64,000 nucleotides of DNA from Acidobacteriota bacterium. Its GTDB lineage: Bacteria; Acidobacteriota; Blastocatellia; Pyrinomonadales; Pyrinomonadaceae. The stretch is taken from the NCBI GenBank assembly GCA_003223935.1, contig QHXQ01000030.1, forward strand, positions 26,410 through 90,409, given 5' to 3'. The position numbers and the translations under genes were made by a program. The notes below the pieces were generated by a model, which was given only the letters and a program-made list of their open reading frames with translations, searched no databases and was not told the origin of the DNA. This document shows, piece by piece, positions 19,518 to 28,455 of the stretch. Numbering within the stretch: position 1 is the stretch's first letter; every line of letters begins with the position of its first letter.

Positions 19518-20930
19518 TTAGAGACGATAGAACTGAATGCTGCGCAGGATGTTGCTGAAGGCGCTCTGATAGTAGCGCGACTCATCCTGCGGCGCGACGG
19601 CGTCGAAATAGAAGAGCCGGCCGTCGTTCAGCATGGTCGTGACGACCGTGACCTGCTCCAAGCGTCCGGTCAGCGGCGACTGCCCCGTGAGCGTCGTCGC
19701 GTAAGCCGTGCGCCCAGAGATGCTAGTGCGTTGATAGCCGCTCTGCTGGCGCAGATACGGATTGCCCTGTAACAGCGAACTGATGTACTCGTCGCTCGCC
19801 CCTTGCAAGTTTCTGGACTGCACATTGTCCACGCCGATGATCACGCCGTGCGAGATGCCGTTCTGATCAACCGCCGCTTCGGGCGCGAACGTGGCTGAAG
19901 TCTGCGCGCCGTAGTCGCGCCAGTTGTCTGGAATGGACATCGTGTACCAGTCCGTCCTGATCTGCCGGAAGCGTGTGGACGGGTAAGGCACGTTCGTGTT
20001 GCGCTGGCTCGGATAGTTCGGATACTGATTGCGCCCTGCGCCCTGTTCGATCTCTTGCTGCGTGTAGGCGCGACCTGAACCGCGCAAGCGCGCTTGGATG
20101 CGTTGGAACTCAGGCGTGTTCTTGATCGGATTGCGCACCACTCCGATCAACTGCGCCTCTTGATTGATGCGCGCGTAGCGATTGGCCGGAGCCGGGTGGT
20201 CGCTCAAAAACTGCGGCCCGCCAGCGCCGCCCCGTTGTTCGATGGTCTTAAACATGTTCGCCAGATCGTTCGGGTCGTAACCGGCGCGCGCCATGATCTG
20301 CGCGCCGAGCACGTCGGCTTGCGTCTCATACTCGCGGCTGAACTTCAGGAAATAGACGCCGACGCCGAGTTGCGAGCCTTGCCCGATGACTGCGCCGGGC
20401 ACGCCGCCGATGACCGCGCCGGCAATCGCGCCGATGCCACCGAGGATCGAATACTTCTGCGCTTTCGTGGCCTGCGCCGTGCCGTGCCGGAGCGCGACGT
20501 GCGACAACTCGTGCGCCATCACGCCGGCCATCTCGCCTTCATTGTGCGCCGCTTCGATCATGCCGCGATTGACGTACATCGGCCCGCCCGGCAAAGCGAA
20601 GGCGTTGATCTCGCGTTGATTGACGACCTTGAATGAATAACGAAACTCGCGGTGCTGGTACTCAGGCGGGATCGCATCCACGAGCCGGAAGCCAACGCTG
20701 TTCACGTATTCGGTCACGGTTGGATCGTTTAAGATCGGCAACTGCCGCTCGGCCTCGGCCGCCGCCTGTTGCCCGGCCTGTATGTCGTCCTGCACGCCGT
20801 AGCCGTTCTTCGGCGGCACGATGTGCGTCGGCACGGCTAACGCACTAATGGGCAGCGCCAGCAGCACGAACGCCGCTAAGCCCGCCAACAGTTGATGCAC
20901 ACGATGCGTCTGCATATATTTACGCTTCAT
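19518..20930 (-). CDS. Secreted M48 family zinc metalloprotease
   Basis: BepA/YfgC- or LoiP-like periplasmic protease, 470 residues. A signal peptide (residues 12-31, ...PISALA-VP) is followed by the M48 catalytic site HELSHVALRHG and the downstream zinc ligand region SREYETQADVLGAQIM. A glycine/alanine-rich hydrophobic hairpin (ILGGIGAIAGAVIGGVPGAV) lies between them. The C-terminal 150 residues (WYTMSIPDNWRDYG onward) are an additional beta-rich domain of unknown role. Start: ATG 20930 with GAGGAG about 12 bp upstream; the longer frame to 20969 would spoil the signal peptide. It has no TPR region, unlike BepA. Confidence 0.9.
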   Translation of the reverse strand: MKRKYMQTHRVHQLLAGLAAFVLLALPISALAVPTHIVPPKNGYGVQDDIQAGQQAAAEAERQLPILNDPTVTEYVNSVGFRLVDAIPPEYQHREFRYSFKVVNQREINAFALPGGPMYVNRGMIEAAHNEGEMAGVMAHELSHVALRHGTAQATKAQKYSILGGIGAIAGAVIGGVPGAVIGQGSQLGVGVYFLKFSREYETQADVLGAQIMARAGYDPNDLANMFKTIEQRGGAGGPQFLSDHPAPANRYARINQEAQLIGVVRNPIKNTPEFQRIQARLRGSGRAYTQQEIEQGAGRNQYPNYPSQRNTNVPYPSTRFRQIRTDWYTMSIPDNWRDYGAQTSATFAPEAAVDQNGISHGVIIGVDNVQSRNLQGASDEYISSLLQGNPYLRQQSGYQRTSISGRTAYATTLTGQSPLTGRLEQVTVVTTMLNDGRLFYFDAVAPQDESRYYQSAFSNILRSIQFYRL

Positions 20931-20969
20931 CTCTTTTACTCCTCTGCGAAACGCGCGCACGCGCAGCAC

Positions 20970-21328
20970 ACGCGCAACTTATCAGCTTCAGCAAAATAAA
21001 AAAGCGGCGCGCCACCCTGCACACACATATCGAGGGTTGCGGCCGCCTGCTCATCCTGCTCTTAAGCCTCTCCCTCAAGTATCGCTGTCAGCCGCGCGCG
21101 TGAATCATGCGTGCGGCCGGGGAGAGACAAACTGTTGCAAATACCAGCCGCAGTCAGTCGGGATTGCATGCGGCACTCATGCACCTCTGTTTTGATGAAT
21201 CCTAACCGAACATCGTTGACTTAAAATCTCAAACCCATTTCGGTGCACGGCGCATTCATTATCGTTCATGCGCGCCACAGCGACAAATTAAATAACCGAA
21301 TTTTGTTACGATGCTGTTTCAAGTCGCA
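20970..21328. other. Non-coding gap with a possible leader or small RNA on the minus strand
   Basis: 359 bp between the DUF885 stop and the M48 start, both on the minus strand. On that strand bases 21126-21068 can form a long hairpin (GGGAGAG arm at 21120-21126, CTCTCCC at 21068-21074, inner GCCGC/GCGGC). A second hairpin at 21046-21004 is followed by a T-rich run at 21003-20994. No coding sequence is seen. The rest (21130-21328) shows nothing recognisable. Confidence 0.6.
20994..21046 (-). terminator. Intrinsic terminator hairpin with T run
   Basis: On the minus strand the stem GCGGC/GCCGC plus ACCCT/AGGGT (21046 to 21004) precedes a T-rich tail at 21003-20994. It may end the DUF885 transcript or attenuate transcription into the M48 gene about 60 bp downstream. 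Confidence 0.6.
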
Positions 21329-23674
21329 TCAGCGTCGGCGCACACCGCGTCGGCGCGTGGGCAGAATGCGGCGCGCGGCCGGTTTCGGCGCGCCCGCTTC
21401 TGCCGCAAATCTAACGCTCGTCCCGGCGGCGGGACGCGGAATAGCAACAGCCACGAACGGCGACGTAATGACCTGCGTTGTAACATCGCCGGACGCAGGC
21501 CGCCGTTCTTCAACATTGACTGCAAGCACAGTGCCATCGCGGCGGATGCTGCGCACGGAGATGCCGTAACCGCCCGTCGGTCGCTGGCCTTGAAAGGCGA
21601 CGATGACGGCCTGCGTGGTGAAATTGACATCGGGCGTGGGCCGGCCCGCGCCGATCTCGCCCCAGACTCTCCGCCATTCGTCCTCATTCATGATCAACTC
21701 AAGCGCCCGCCCGCCCTCATGCCCGCTCATCGTGCCCGTCGCCAACACCGTGAACTCAACTGCGCGCGTCTGATCTTCCATTGGTTCATTCGCTGTCGCG
21801 TTAGCTGCCCCGCCCGACTCATCAAGCAGCGCCATGCGCAAAATTTTGATCGGCGGCATGCCGTAGCTGAGCAGACGATCATGAAACTCGCCGAGCCGAA
21901 ATTGATCGCCCACGCGCTGTTGGTAATCTGCGCGCAGCCGCATAATCTCCATCTTGCCGAGCGTATAGACGAGATAAGTCGGATCGGCCGTGCCGCGGCG
22001 CGCCTCGCGCTCTGCGTTGGTCCGTTCCATGTAGCCCTCGCGCATGAAGAACTCGACGCCTTCATCGTAAGTCATGCCGGCCGTGTGCATCTTGAGGCCG
22101 ACGAGATAACGACACAGGCGCGTGAGCGCGGCCGACAACTGCGCGAGCCGTAGTTTCGGATTGTTGCCGCCATAGCCTTCGTCGAGCATCATCTGCTCGC
22201 AATAGTGCGCCCAGCCTTCGACGAAACTGTTCGCGGCGAGCGCCACGCGCACGCGCGAAGTGGTACGCGGCAGCGCGAGGAATTGATAGTAATGGCCGGG
22301 ATAGACCTCGTGGATCGAGACGATGGGCAGAGAGTAGTGATTGTAGAAACTCAGATGCTCTTCACGTCGCTGCGCATCCCAAGCCGGATCAGGCGGCGTG
22401 ACGTAGTAATAAGCTTCGGTCGCCACGCGCTCGAACGCGCCCGGCGCGTCCATTGAAGCGAACGAGAGCGAGCGCGCATATTCGGGCGTCTCGGCGACGA
22501 TCAGATTTTCGCGCGCGGACACAGTGAGGATATTGTTTGCGCGCACGAAGGCGCGGATGCGATCAAGCTCGGCGCGCGTCTCGCCGACGAGGCCATCTGC
22601 GGTCGGATGCTCGCGCCCCAACAGACGCAGCACGTCGCGCACGTCGCGCCCCGGCGCGATCTCCTCCGCGACCGTGCGCATCTCGTTCTGCGTGCGGCGC
22701 AGTTCCCTTTCGCCGTCGGCGACGAGTTGCGCGAGCGGCGTATCAATCATCTCTTCGTAGAGCAGCTTGCGGCGGAAATTCTCCGCGCCGATAGCAAACG
22801 CGCCGTTTGAGCGCGCGAGCAGATCGTTCTGCAACCAATCAACGTAAGCACTGAGCGCCTGCACGACGCTCTCGTTCGTTGCGGCAAACTCCGAACGACG
22901 CGCGGCTGACAGGCGACCGCCGCCCGCATGCTCGAACATCTGCGGCACGACGCGCTGAAAAAAACCGACGCCGCCACGCGCCTGCGCAATCGCGGTCTCA
23001 GTATAGATGCGCGGCGGGTTTTGCAGATTGGCGCGCGCTTCTGCGAGCAGACGCGCGGCTTGTCGTTCGCGTGCGAGCAGCGCGTCGAGCCTCTGTTCGA
23101 TGGGCGCGTAGTTGCGTTTTAGTATGTTGTCAACGCTCTCGGCCAAGAGCACGTTGTAGAGGTTCGGATTGTGCTGCCACATGCGCACGTCTTCGAGTTC
23201 GAGCAACTCACCTTGCGCATGCGCGCGCAGGACTAGGAAATCGTAACGCGCTTCGGGCGAGAGTCGCCATTCAGGTGTGCGCGCAAGTTGCGCCAGCAAC
23301 GCGCGCACGCGCCGCACTTCACGCGCAATTGCGTCGCTGCTGCGTGCTTCAAGCTGCGCGTCGTACTCGTGCAAGCCGAGCGCGGTCGCCTTTGTTGGAT
23401 TGAACTCGTAGTAGCCGCGCAGGTATTCGTCCGCGAGTTGCCGCACGCGCGCATCCGGCGCAGCGTTCAGACCGGCGCTCGATGAAACCGGCGCGGGCCG
23501 CCGACGGTGGCGTTGGGCCGCGCCGCTGTCAGGCCACACAAGCGCGAGCGCGACGCACAGGACGCACGCGCCAGCGATCAGTTTCTTCCTCAGCAACAAA
23601 CGGAGTGCTCCTCGAAAGCTGTTCAAGCCGGAGAGCAACGGACAGGTCTCGCTCGCCGGTCGCGAGATTAACAT
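21329..23674 (-). CDS. Secreted DUF885 protein fused to a PrcB-like C-terminal domain
   Basis: Exported protein of 781 residues. Residues 60-600 are a DUF885 domain (YLRGYYEFNPTKATALGLHEYD near the start). It includes the helical zinc-protease-like motif HEVYPGHYYQ and, downstream, NSFVEGWAHYCEQMM, consistent with a metallopeptidase-type site. The last 130 residues (FTVLATGTMSGHEGGRALELI, TTQAVIVAFQGQRPTGGYGI) resemble the PrcB_C domain of protease-complex subunits. Start is uncertain. ATG 23674 has no ribosome-binding site. TTG 23599 has GAGGAG 8 bp upstream and would open directly into the signal peptide (LIAGACVLCVALALVWP). Confidence 0.85.
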   Translation of the reverse strand: MLISRPASETCPLLSGLNSFRGALRLLLRKKLIAGACVLCVALALVWPDSGAAQRHRRRPAPVSSSAGLNAAPDARVRQLADEYLRGYYEFNPTKATALGLHEYDAQLEARSSDAIAREVRRVRALLAQLARTPEWRLSPEARYDFLVLRAHAQGELLELEDVRMWQHNPNLYNVLLAESVDNILKRNYAPIEQRLDALLARERQAARLLAEARANLQNPPRIYTETAIAQARGGVGFFQRVVPQMFEHAGGGRLSAARRSEFAATNESVVQALSAYVDWLQNDLLARSNGAFAIGAENFRRKLLYEEMIDTPLAQLVADGERELRRTQNEMRTVAEEIAPGRDVRDVLRLLGREHPTADGLVGETRAELDRIRAFVRANNILTVSARENLIVAETPEYARSLSFASMDAPGAFERVATEAYYYVTPPDPAWDAQRREEHLSFYNHYSLPIVSIHEVYPGHYYQFLALPRTTSRVRVALAANSFVEGWAHYCEQMMLDEGYGGNNPKLRLAQLSAALTRLCRYLVGLKMHTAGMTYDEGVEFFMREGYMERTNAEREARRGTADPTYLVYTLGKMEIMRLRADYQQRVGDQFRLGEFHDRLLSYGMPPIKILRMALLDESGGAANATANEPMEDQTRAVEFTVLATGTMSGHEGGRALELIMNEDEWRRVWGEIGAGRPTPDVNFTTQAVIVAFQGQRPTGGYGISVRSIRRDGTVLAVNVEERRPASGDVTTQVITSPFVAVAIPRPAAGTSVRFAAEAGAPKPAARRILPTRRRGVRRR

Positions 23675-23782
23675 AAATCAAGCGACGGCAGATAAAGAAG
23701 CGGGCCGGCGCGGCCGAGACTTATGCGTTGCGGCGTATGAGCGCAATCAAGTAAGCTTGCGGCGTAAAGCGGCGAGAGTAGC

Positions 23783-25183
23783 ATGCAGACGCAGAACATC
23801 CAGCTCCGAAGCTTTCGTCCGCCCTGCTCACGTCCGCGCCGGCCGCCCAAGGCTGTTCGGGAATTGGTGGACGCGCTCCTGACTCCACTGGTTAACGCCT
23901 ATCCGCTCGCCGAGATATTTTGGGAGGCGCGCCACCGCAGCATCATCGAGCGGGATGCGTCCGGCAGACGGACGTGTACGCAAGAGTGGGTCTGCGGCGC
24001 GCAACTCAGAGTGGTGGGCGAGCGCGTATCAGCGGTAAGTTGGACGACCGATCTAACGGCCCAAGGGCTGCTCAGAGCATTCGCTGGACTTGGGTTGCGT
24101 CTTAACGCACCCCGCTTGCCCGACCGCGTGCGCCAACTCACGCTCAAACTTGACGATGCTGCGACGCTGCAACTGCGACAGGTGGCCGCGGCCGAACTCA
24201 CTACCCGCGCCGCGCGCCGACTCTCAGATACTGCGCGTGTGCGCGTCGAGATGGATGAATACCTGCGCGGCTCGGCCACCGCGCTGGGGCGTAGTCGGCA
24301 GTGGCGCGGCCGGCAAGCACTCGTGAGCATTGAACTGCCACGACCGGACGGGAGTTTGCTCCGACGTGCGCGCGTTCTCGAAGGCACATGCGGGCCGGAA
24401 GCTTTGCGCGCGTCCGGTTTGCTGGCAGATGTGCGCACGGCGTGGGCACAAGCACCGCATCCGGCCGGCGAACTTGCCGGCCGGATGCCGGTCGTGGTGG
24501 CTCCGGGGTTTGGCGCGATACTCTTTCATGAGTTGGTGGGCCACTCGCTCGAAGCCGATCACGTGCTTGGCGGCGCTTCTCCATTTGCGCACTGCACCTA
24601 CGGCCAGCAAGTGTCGCATCCTGAACTGACTATCGTTGATAGCCCGCAGCCCGAGGTGGGTTGCGGCGGACTGTTCGTTGATGATGAAGGGCAGACGCCG
24701 GTCACCGTCACGCTGATCGATGCCGGGACAATCGCCGGTATGCTGCACGACCGGGTCACCGCCACGATGGTCGGCGCGCCATCAACCGGCAATGGCCGGC
24801 GTGAAGACTTCCGCATGGAACCGCAGCCGCGCATGCGCAATCTCGTCGTCGCGCCGGGCCCGCACAGTCCCGACGCCTTGCGCTCCGATATTCGCCGCGG
24901 TCTCTACATCGAGCGTTTGGCTGAAGGGCGCGCCGATCTAGCGTCCGGGTGCTTTACGCTGACGGTCGAGGCCGGCCGCCGCATACAACGCGGTCACCTC
25001 GGCGCGCCCGTGCGCGGTGTGCTTGTCCGGGGCAACATCCGCGCCACATTGGCCGGCATCGAAGGCGTAGGCAACGACTGGCAGGCCGCGCCCGACCCCG
25101 TCTTCTGCGGCAAGCGCGGCACGGTCATCACAGGCGTCGCCGGCCCTACCGTGCGGCTCGGCGAGTTGGAGGTGTTGTCGTGA
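23783..25183 (+). CDS. TldD-like metallopeptidase subunit of a RiPP-type locus
   Basis: Catalytic subunit of a TldD/TldE-type zinc protease, 466 residues, close to the usual 450-480. The metal site HELVGHSLEAD (near residues 250-260) matches the family HExxxH, and the late cysteine ligand is kept in VFCGKRGTVITGVAGPT near the C-terminus. In known systems TldD/E hydrolyses unfolded or leader peptides, for example in microcin B17 maturation. It overlaps the next gene by 4 bp (GTGA) and heads a three-gene operon with a TldE-like and an ATP-grasp gene. Start: ATG 23783, the first in frame, with a weak GAG site. It is divergent from the DUF885 gene. Confidence 0.9.
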   Translation: MQTQNIQLRSFRPPCSRPRRPPKAVRELVDALLTPLVNAYPLAEIFWEARHRSIIERDASGRRTCTQEWVCGAQLRVVGERVSAVSWTTDLTAQGLLRAFAGLGLRLNAPRLPDRVRQLTLKLDDAATLQLRQVAAAELTTRAARRLSDTARVRVEMDEYLRGSATALGRSRQWRGRQALVSIELPRPDGSLLRRARVLEGTCGPEALRASGLLADVRTAWAQAPHPAGELAGRMPVVVAPGFGAILFHELVGHSLEADHVLGGASPFAHCTYGQQVSHPELTIVDSPQPEVGCGGLFVDDEGQTPVTVTLIDAGTIAGMLHDRVTATMVGAPSTGNGRREDFRMEPQPRMRNLVVAPGPHSPDALRSDIRRGLYIERLAEGRADLASGCFTLTVEAGRRIQRGHLGAPVRGVLVRGNIRATLAGIEGVGNDWQAAPDPVFCGKRGTVITGVAGPTVRLGELEVLS

Positions 25184-26373
25184 CTTGGCAGGTGGCTCTC
25201 TGTCAGCGCGTGGGGCGCGAACTGGCAAGGCACGGCTTGGACGCTTGGCTGCTGCACGTAGATCGCCTCACCGAGCAACGCGCGGAGGTCGCGCTGAATG
25301 GAACTTCACAGCAACGCGGCGAGAGCGCCTGTTTGAGTCTCGCCCTCTGGCGCGGCGGGCGGATGATCAATTTCTCGTTTCTCTTTGCGCCCGCCCGCCC
25401 ACAAGACGTCTGCGCTCGTGTAGCAGCGGCGCTGGCAAATCTCAATGCCGTGTCTTGGCGCGCTGGCGTGCGGCCGCCGCTGTGGCGTGAAGGCGTATGG
25501 CACGATTCGCTGGCGGCGTGGGATGTGCTCGCGCGCGATTGGTCGCCGCATCTGCGCAAGTCAATCCGTCGTGCCGGCGCAGGAGCGCAGCAATTAGAAC
25601 TCTGTCTCGAACGGCGGGAGATACACCTGCAAGACGAACGCGACCGGACACGACAGGTCGTGCGGCATGCGGCGCGTCTGACCCTCTCGTGCCGGTGCGC
25701 TGCACGGCCGGGCGCTTGGACTATGACCGTGCCGCTCGACGCATCTCAGCCGCACGATCTGACGCCGCACATCGCACGCGGCATCCAGCACGCGCGTCTG
25801 CGCGCGTGCCGCACACAAGCGCGCGCCGGCTGCGGCGTTGTATTGCTACAGCCGACCGCCGTGGCCCAACTCCTCAGCGCGTCCAAGACCCTCACCGAAG
25901 TAGATCAGTCGGCCGGCGATCTGCTCGCATGCACGCGGCCCGGCCACCCGTCAATCGCGTTTGACGATCTCGGCGTGCCCATCCAGTCCGCAGATCAGAG
26001 ATCGGCGAGTGCACCACTGTGGTTCGCGCACCGTGCGGCTCTGCCCGACGCCCGACCCGAACATATCTGGATTCCGCGCGGGGAGTTGCTGCGCCGGATC
26101 GAGCGCGACAGTCTGCTCGTCCGGCACTTCGACGAAATCCTCACGGAACAGAGCGGGCGCGCGCTCCCCGTCATCGCAAGCGGGGAGCAAAGGACGAGCC
26201 GTGCGCTTCGTCACGTCGCAGGCGTGCGCTTGGGCATCCCCTTGCGCCGAATGAAGGCGGCGTGCGCGGATGCTGCGTGCCGGGGCGATTCGCTGCGCTC
26301 GATCTATTTCGGCGGGGTGAGCTATCACGTGCCGGCGCTCGCCCTCGGAGAGCTTTCATGGCAACCAGCTTAA
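25180..26373 (+). CDS. TldE/PmbA-like partner subunit
   Basis: Non-catalytic partner of the preceding TldD-like protein, 397 residues. It starts at GTG 25180, overlapping the TldD stop by 4 bp, which implies translational coupling; the frame is open further upstream only by chance. It lacks the HExxxH zinc site, as TldE proteins do. The family-like segments ARAGCGVVLLQPTAVAQLL and AGVRLGIPLRRM are visible, but similarity is weak and the identification rests partly on position. It is shorter than E. coli PmbA (about 450). It overlaps the ATP-grasp start by 16 bp. Confidence 0.75.
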   Translation: MTWQVALCQRVGRELARHGLDAWLLHVDRLTEQRAEVALNGTSQQRGESACLSLALWRGGRMINFSFLFAPARPQDVCARVAAALANLNAVSWRAGVRPPLWREGVWHDSLAAWDVLARDWSPHLRKSIRRAGAGAQQLELCLERREIHLQDERDRTRQVVRHAARLTLSCRCAARPGAWTMTVPLDASQPHDLTPHIARGIQHARLRACRTQARAGCGVVLLQPTAVAQLLSASKTLTEVDQSAGDLLACTRPGHPSIAFDDLGVPIQSADQRSASAPLWFAHRAALPDARPEHIWIPRGELLRRIERDSLLVRHFDEILTEQSGRALPVIASGEQRTSRALRHVAGVRLGIPLRRMKAACADAACRGDSLRSIYFGGVSYHVPALALGELSWQPA

Positions 26374-28112
26374 TCCACGCCGAACGCTTCCTCGCCGGGC
26401 CTAATTTGTGGAGTAACAATCCCGCCCTCTTGGCGAGTTTGCGCCACAGCGCTTGGAGCGCCGGCCAGATAGCGCAGACGCTGGCCCGCCTCGTCCGCGC
26501 ATTGCCTGAGATGGCCGAGCACGCTGTCTTTCGTCGGCAACAAACTTTGCCCGCCGCCGTCATTGCGCTGGCCGATGCGCTCAGTCGTGCCATCGGCGCG
26601 AGTTGGGGTCGGAGTCGGCTTATGCCGGGCGTGCGCGGCGAGGTGCGCCTGTTGATCGCCTGCCCCCATGAACGACTCGCACACGCGCTCGCAGCCGGCG
26701 TCAATCAAATTCTGACCGCCGTGTCGCGCGGAGATCGGCCGGCAACTAGAGTTGTGCTGGCGGAGTTGTTAGCTATCTGGGAATGCCCGGCCGAGGCCGC
26801 GTTGTTGGCGCAGGCAGCACACAAACGCAGGCTGCCGGTCGCATGGCTCGATCCTGAGCAGAGTTGGTTGGTGCTGGGACAAGGCGCACACAGTCGCATT
26901 TATCATCGCGGGTATTTCAGCAGCGATGGCGCACTCCGAGATGTGGCGGACGATAAGTTAGCCACCGCCAGTCTGCTGGAAAGGGCCGGTGTGCCGACCA
27001 CCAACCCCATGCTTGTTGCGACGGCCGACGAGGCCGTCGCGCTGGCCAGCGCGCTCGGACTGCCGGTCGTGCTCAAACCCAATCGCGGTTGGGCGCAGGT
27101 CGGGGTCTGGACCAACCTCCGTTCGCTGCCGGCCGTGCGCGCGGCCTTTCGCCGTGCAGCCGCACAAGCCGGGCCGCTGGGCGGGCCGCTGCTGATCGAG
27201 CGGCAGCGCGCGGGCCGCTACCTGCGCGCGACGCTCGTCGGCGGCCGACTCCGGGCCGTGTTGACCTGCGAAGCGCCGACGGCGACGGGCGACGGCCGGC
27301 GCACGGCCGAAGCATTGGCCAAAGAGTTTTATCATTTGCCGTCACACGAAAAGTTGGACCTGCGCAGCCGTGGGATTCTCGAAGCCGTGTTGAGCCAGCA
27401 GAAACTCAAGCCGGACACTGTGCCCGCACGCGGTCTGGCGTTTCGCGTCGGGCACGATAATCAGGGGCGCGCGTCTGACGTGACGGCAACCGTGCATCGG
27501 AGTCTCACACAACTCCTCAATCGCGTCGGTCGCCTCTTCGCCGGGCCCGTGCTGGGCGTGGACTTGCTCGTGCGCGACCCGGCAGCGCCATTTGATCCGG
27601 CGCATGACGTGATCATCGAGGTGAACCCCGCCCCCGGCTTCGCGCAGCACGAGCGTACGCAGCAAGGCCCGACGCGCAATCTGGCCGGCCCGATTCTGGC
27701 GCACCTTTTCCCGACGCCGACTGCCGCGCGCATTCCCGTCGTTGCCGCCCCCGCAGGCTACGCCGCCGAACTGGAAGAAATGGCCCAAGCTTTGCGCCGA
27801 CGCGGCGTATATCCGACAGGTTACACGCGCGGCACTGTCTGGTCGGGCACACCGCGCAGAGAGTTGGGCCGCGGCCCACATGCGGCCAGCCTGCTGCTGC
27901 TCGACGCGCAAGCCGAGGTCTTGCTCATAGAGGTGGATGAAGACTTGGCTGGTGTGGGTCTGCCCGTTGATCGTGTGGATTTTCTGCTGGCCCGGCCGGC
28001 GCGCAAAGGCCCGCTCGCTTCGCTCTTGGCCCGATTGCACAGCTCAAGCCGAAACAAGGGAGCCAGCGTCGAAGACATCCGTTACTGTTGCGGCATGCTG
28101 GCAGACCGATAG
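26358..28112 (+). CDS. Cyanophycin-synthetase-like ATP-grasp ligase with degenerate Mur domain
   Basis: 584 residues from ATG 26358, overlapping the tldE stop by 16 bp. The N-terminus (RFLAGPNLWSNNPALLASL) matches the CphA N-domain start. The ATP-grasp core follows: DKLATASLLERAGVPTTNP, the lysine loop LPVVLKPNRGWAQVGV, and the magnesium site IIEVNPAPGF. The C-terminal 115 residues align in outline with the beginning of the CphA Mur-ligase domain. The P-loop GTNGKTT is replaced (RIPVVAAPAGYAAELEEMAQ) and the domain ends early, so the second active site is gone. I infer a carboxylate-amine (peptide or isopeptide) ligase acting on the small peptides encoded next door. A stand-alone dipeptide synthase is the alternative. 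Confidence 0.82.
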   Translation: MATSLIHAERFLAGPNLWSNNPALLASLRHSAWSAGQIAQTLARLVRALPEMAEHAVFRRQQTLPAAVIALADALSRAIGASWGRSRLMPGVRGEVRLLIACPHERLAHALAAGVNQILTAVSRGDRPATRVVLAELLAIWECPAEAALLAQAAHKRRLPVAWLDPEQSWLVLGQGAHSRIYHRGYFSSDGALRDVADDKLATASLLERAGVPTTNPMLVATADEAVALASALGLPVVLKPNRGWAQVGVWTNLRSLPAVRAAFRRAAAQAGPLGGPLLIERQRAGRYLRATLVGGRLRAVLTCEAPTATGDGRRTAEALAKEFYHLPSHEKLDLRSRGILEAVLSQQKLKPDTVPARGLAFRVGHDNQGRASDVTATVHRSLTQLLNRVGRLFAGPVLGVDLLVRDPAAPFDPAHDVIIEVNPAPGFAQHERTQQGPTRNLAGPILAHLFPTPTAARIPVVAAPAGYAAELEEMAQALRRRGVYPTGYTRGTVWSGTPRRELGRGPHAASLLLLDAQAEVLLIEVDEDLAGVGLPVDRVDFLLARPARKGPLASLLARLHSSSRNKGASVEDIRYCCGMLADR

Positions 28113-28288
28113 CTCGTAGCCAGTCCTTTGGCCGCGTTTTCCGATTTAAGGTCTTGGGCTTTTGCGTCTAGGGTTTGCGCTCCTCCTTTGACCTTCTTCC
28201 GTTGCTCTTTGGTCAACTCCTTGGCCGAAGTTTTCAGGGTATCAACCTTGACTCTGCGCTTGTTCGTGTTTGCTTTCTTCACGTTCAT
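28082..28288 (-). CDS. Putative RiPP precursor peptide A with double-glycine leader
   Basis: 68-residue basic peptide. The N-terminal half contains KELTKEQRKKVKGG (residues 23-36), matching the leader pattern of leucine at -12, threonine at -11, valine at -4 and a Gly-Gly cleavage site. The 32-residue tail reads AQTLDAKAQDLKSENAAKGL and ends MPQQ. It is clearly related to precursor B through KKVKGG, TLDAxAxxLK and KGL. The gene ends 31 bp inside the convergent ATP-grasp gene. ATG 28288 has AGGAG only 1-2 bp upstream; GTG 28282 would be spaced better. Being a precursor is inferred from size, leader motif and neighbours. Confidence 0.72.
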   Translation of the reverse strand: MNVKKANTNKRRVKVDTLKTSAKELTKEQRKKVKGGAQTLDAKAQDLKSENAAKGLATSYRSASMPQQ

Positions 28289-28455
28289 GCTCCTTTCGCT
28301 AAAGTTACGTTGCTGCTTCTAGGCCAATTCCGGCGGCTAGTCAATAACACTCGTGCGTCGCCGCCGGTGCGAGGCTGCACCGATTGTTCCGCGTAAAATA
28401 CGGCCGCCTGCACACGCCGGATTAAATATCTCGCCCGCCGCCCGCCTGCTCATAG

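Noticed and set aside
26019..26357. Longer ATP-grasp start at 26019
   Set aside because: The extension lies inside the TldE-like gene in another frame; ATG 26358 gives the CphA-like beginning.
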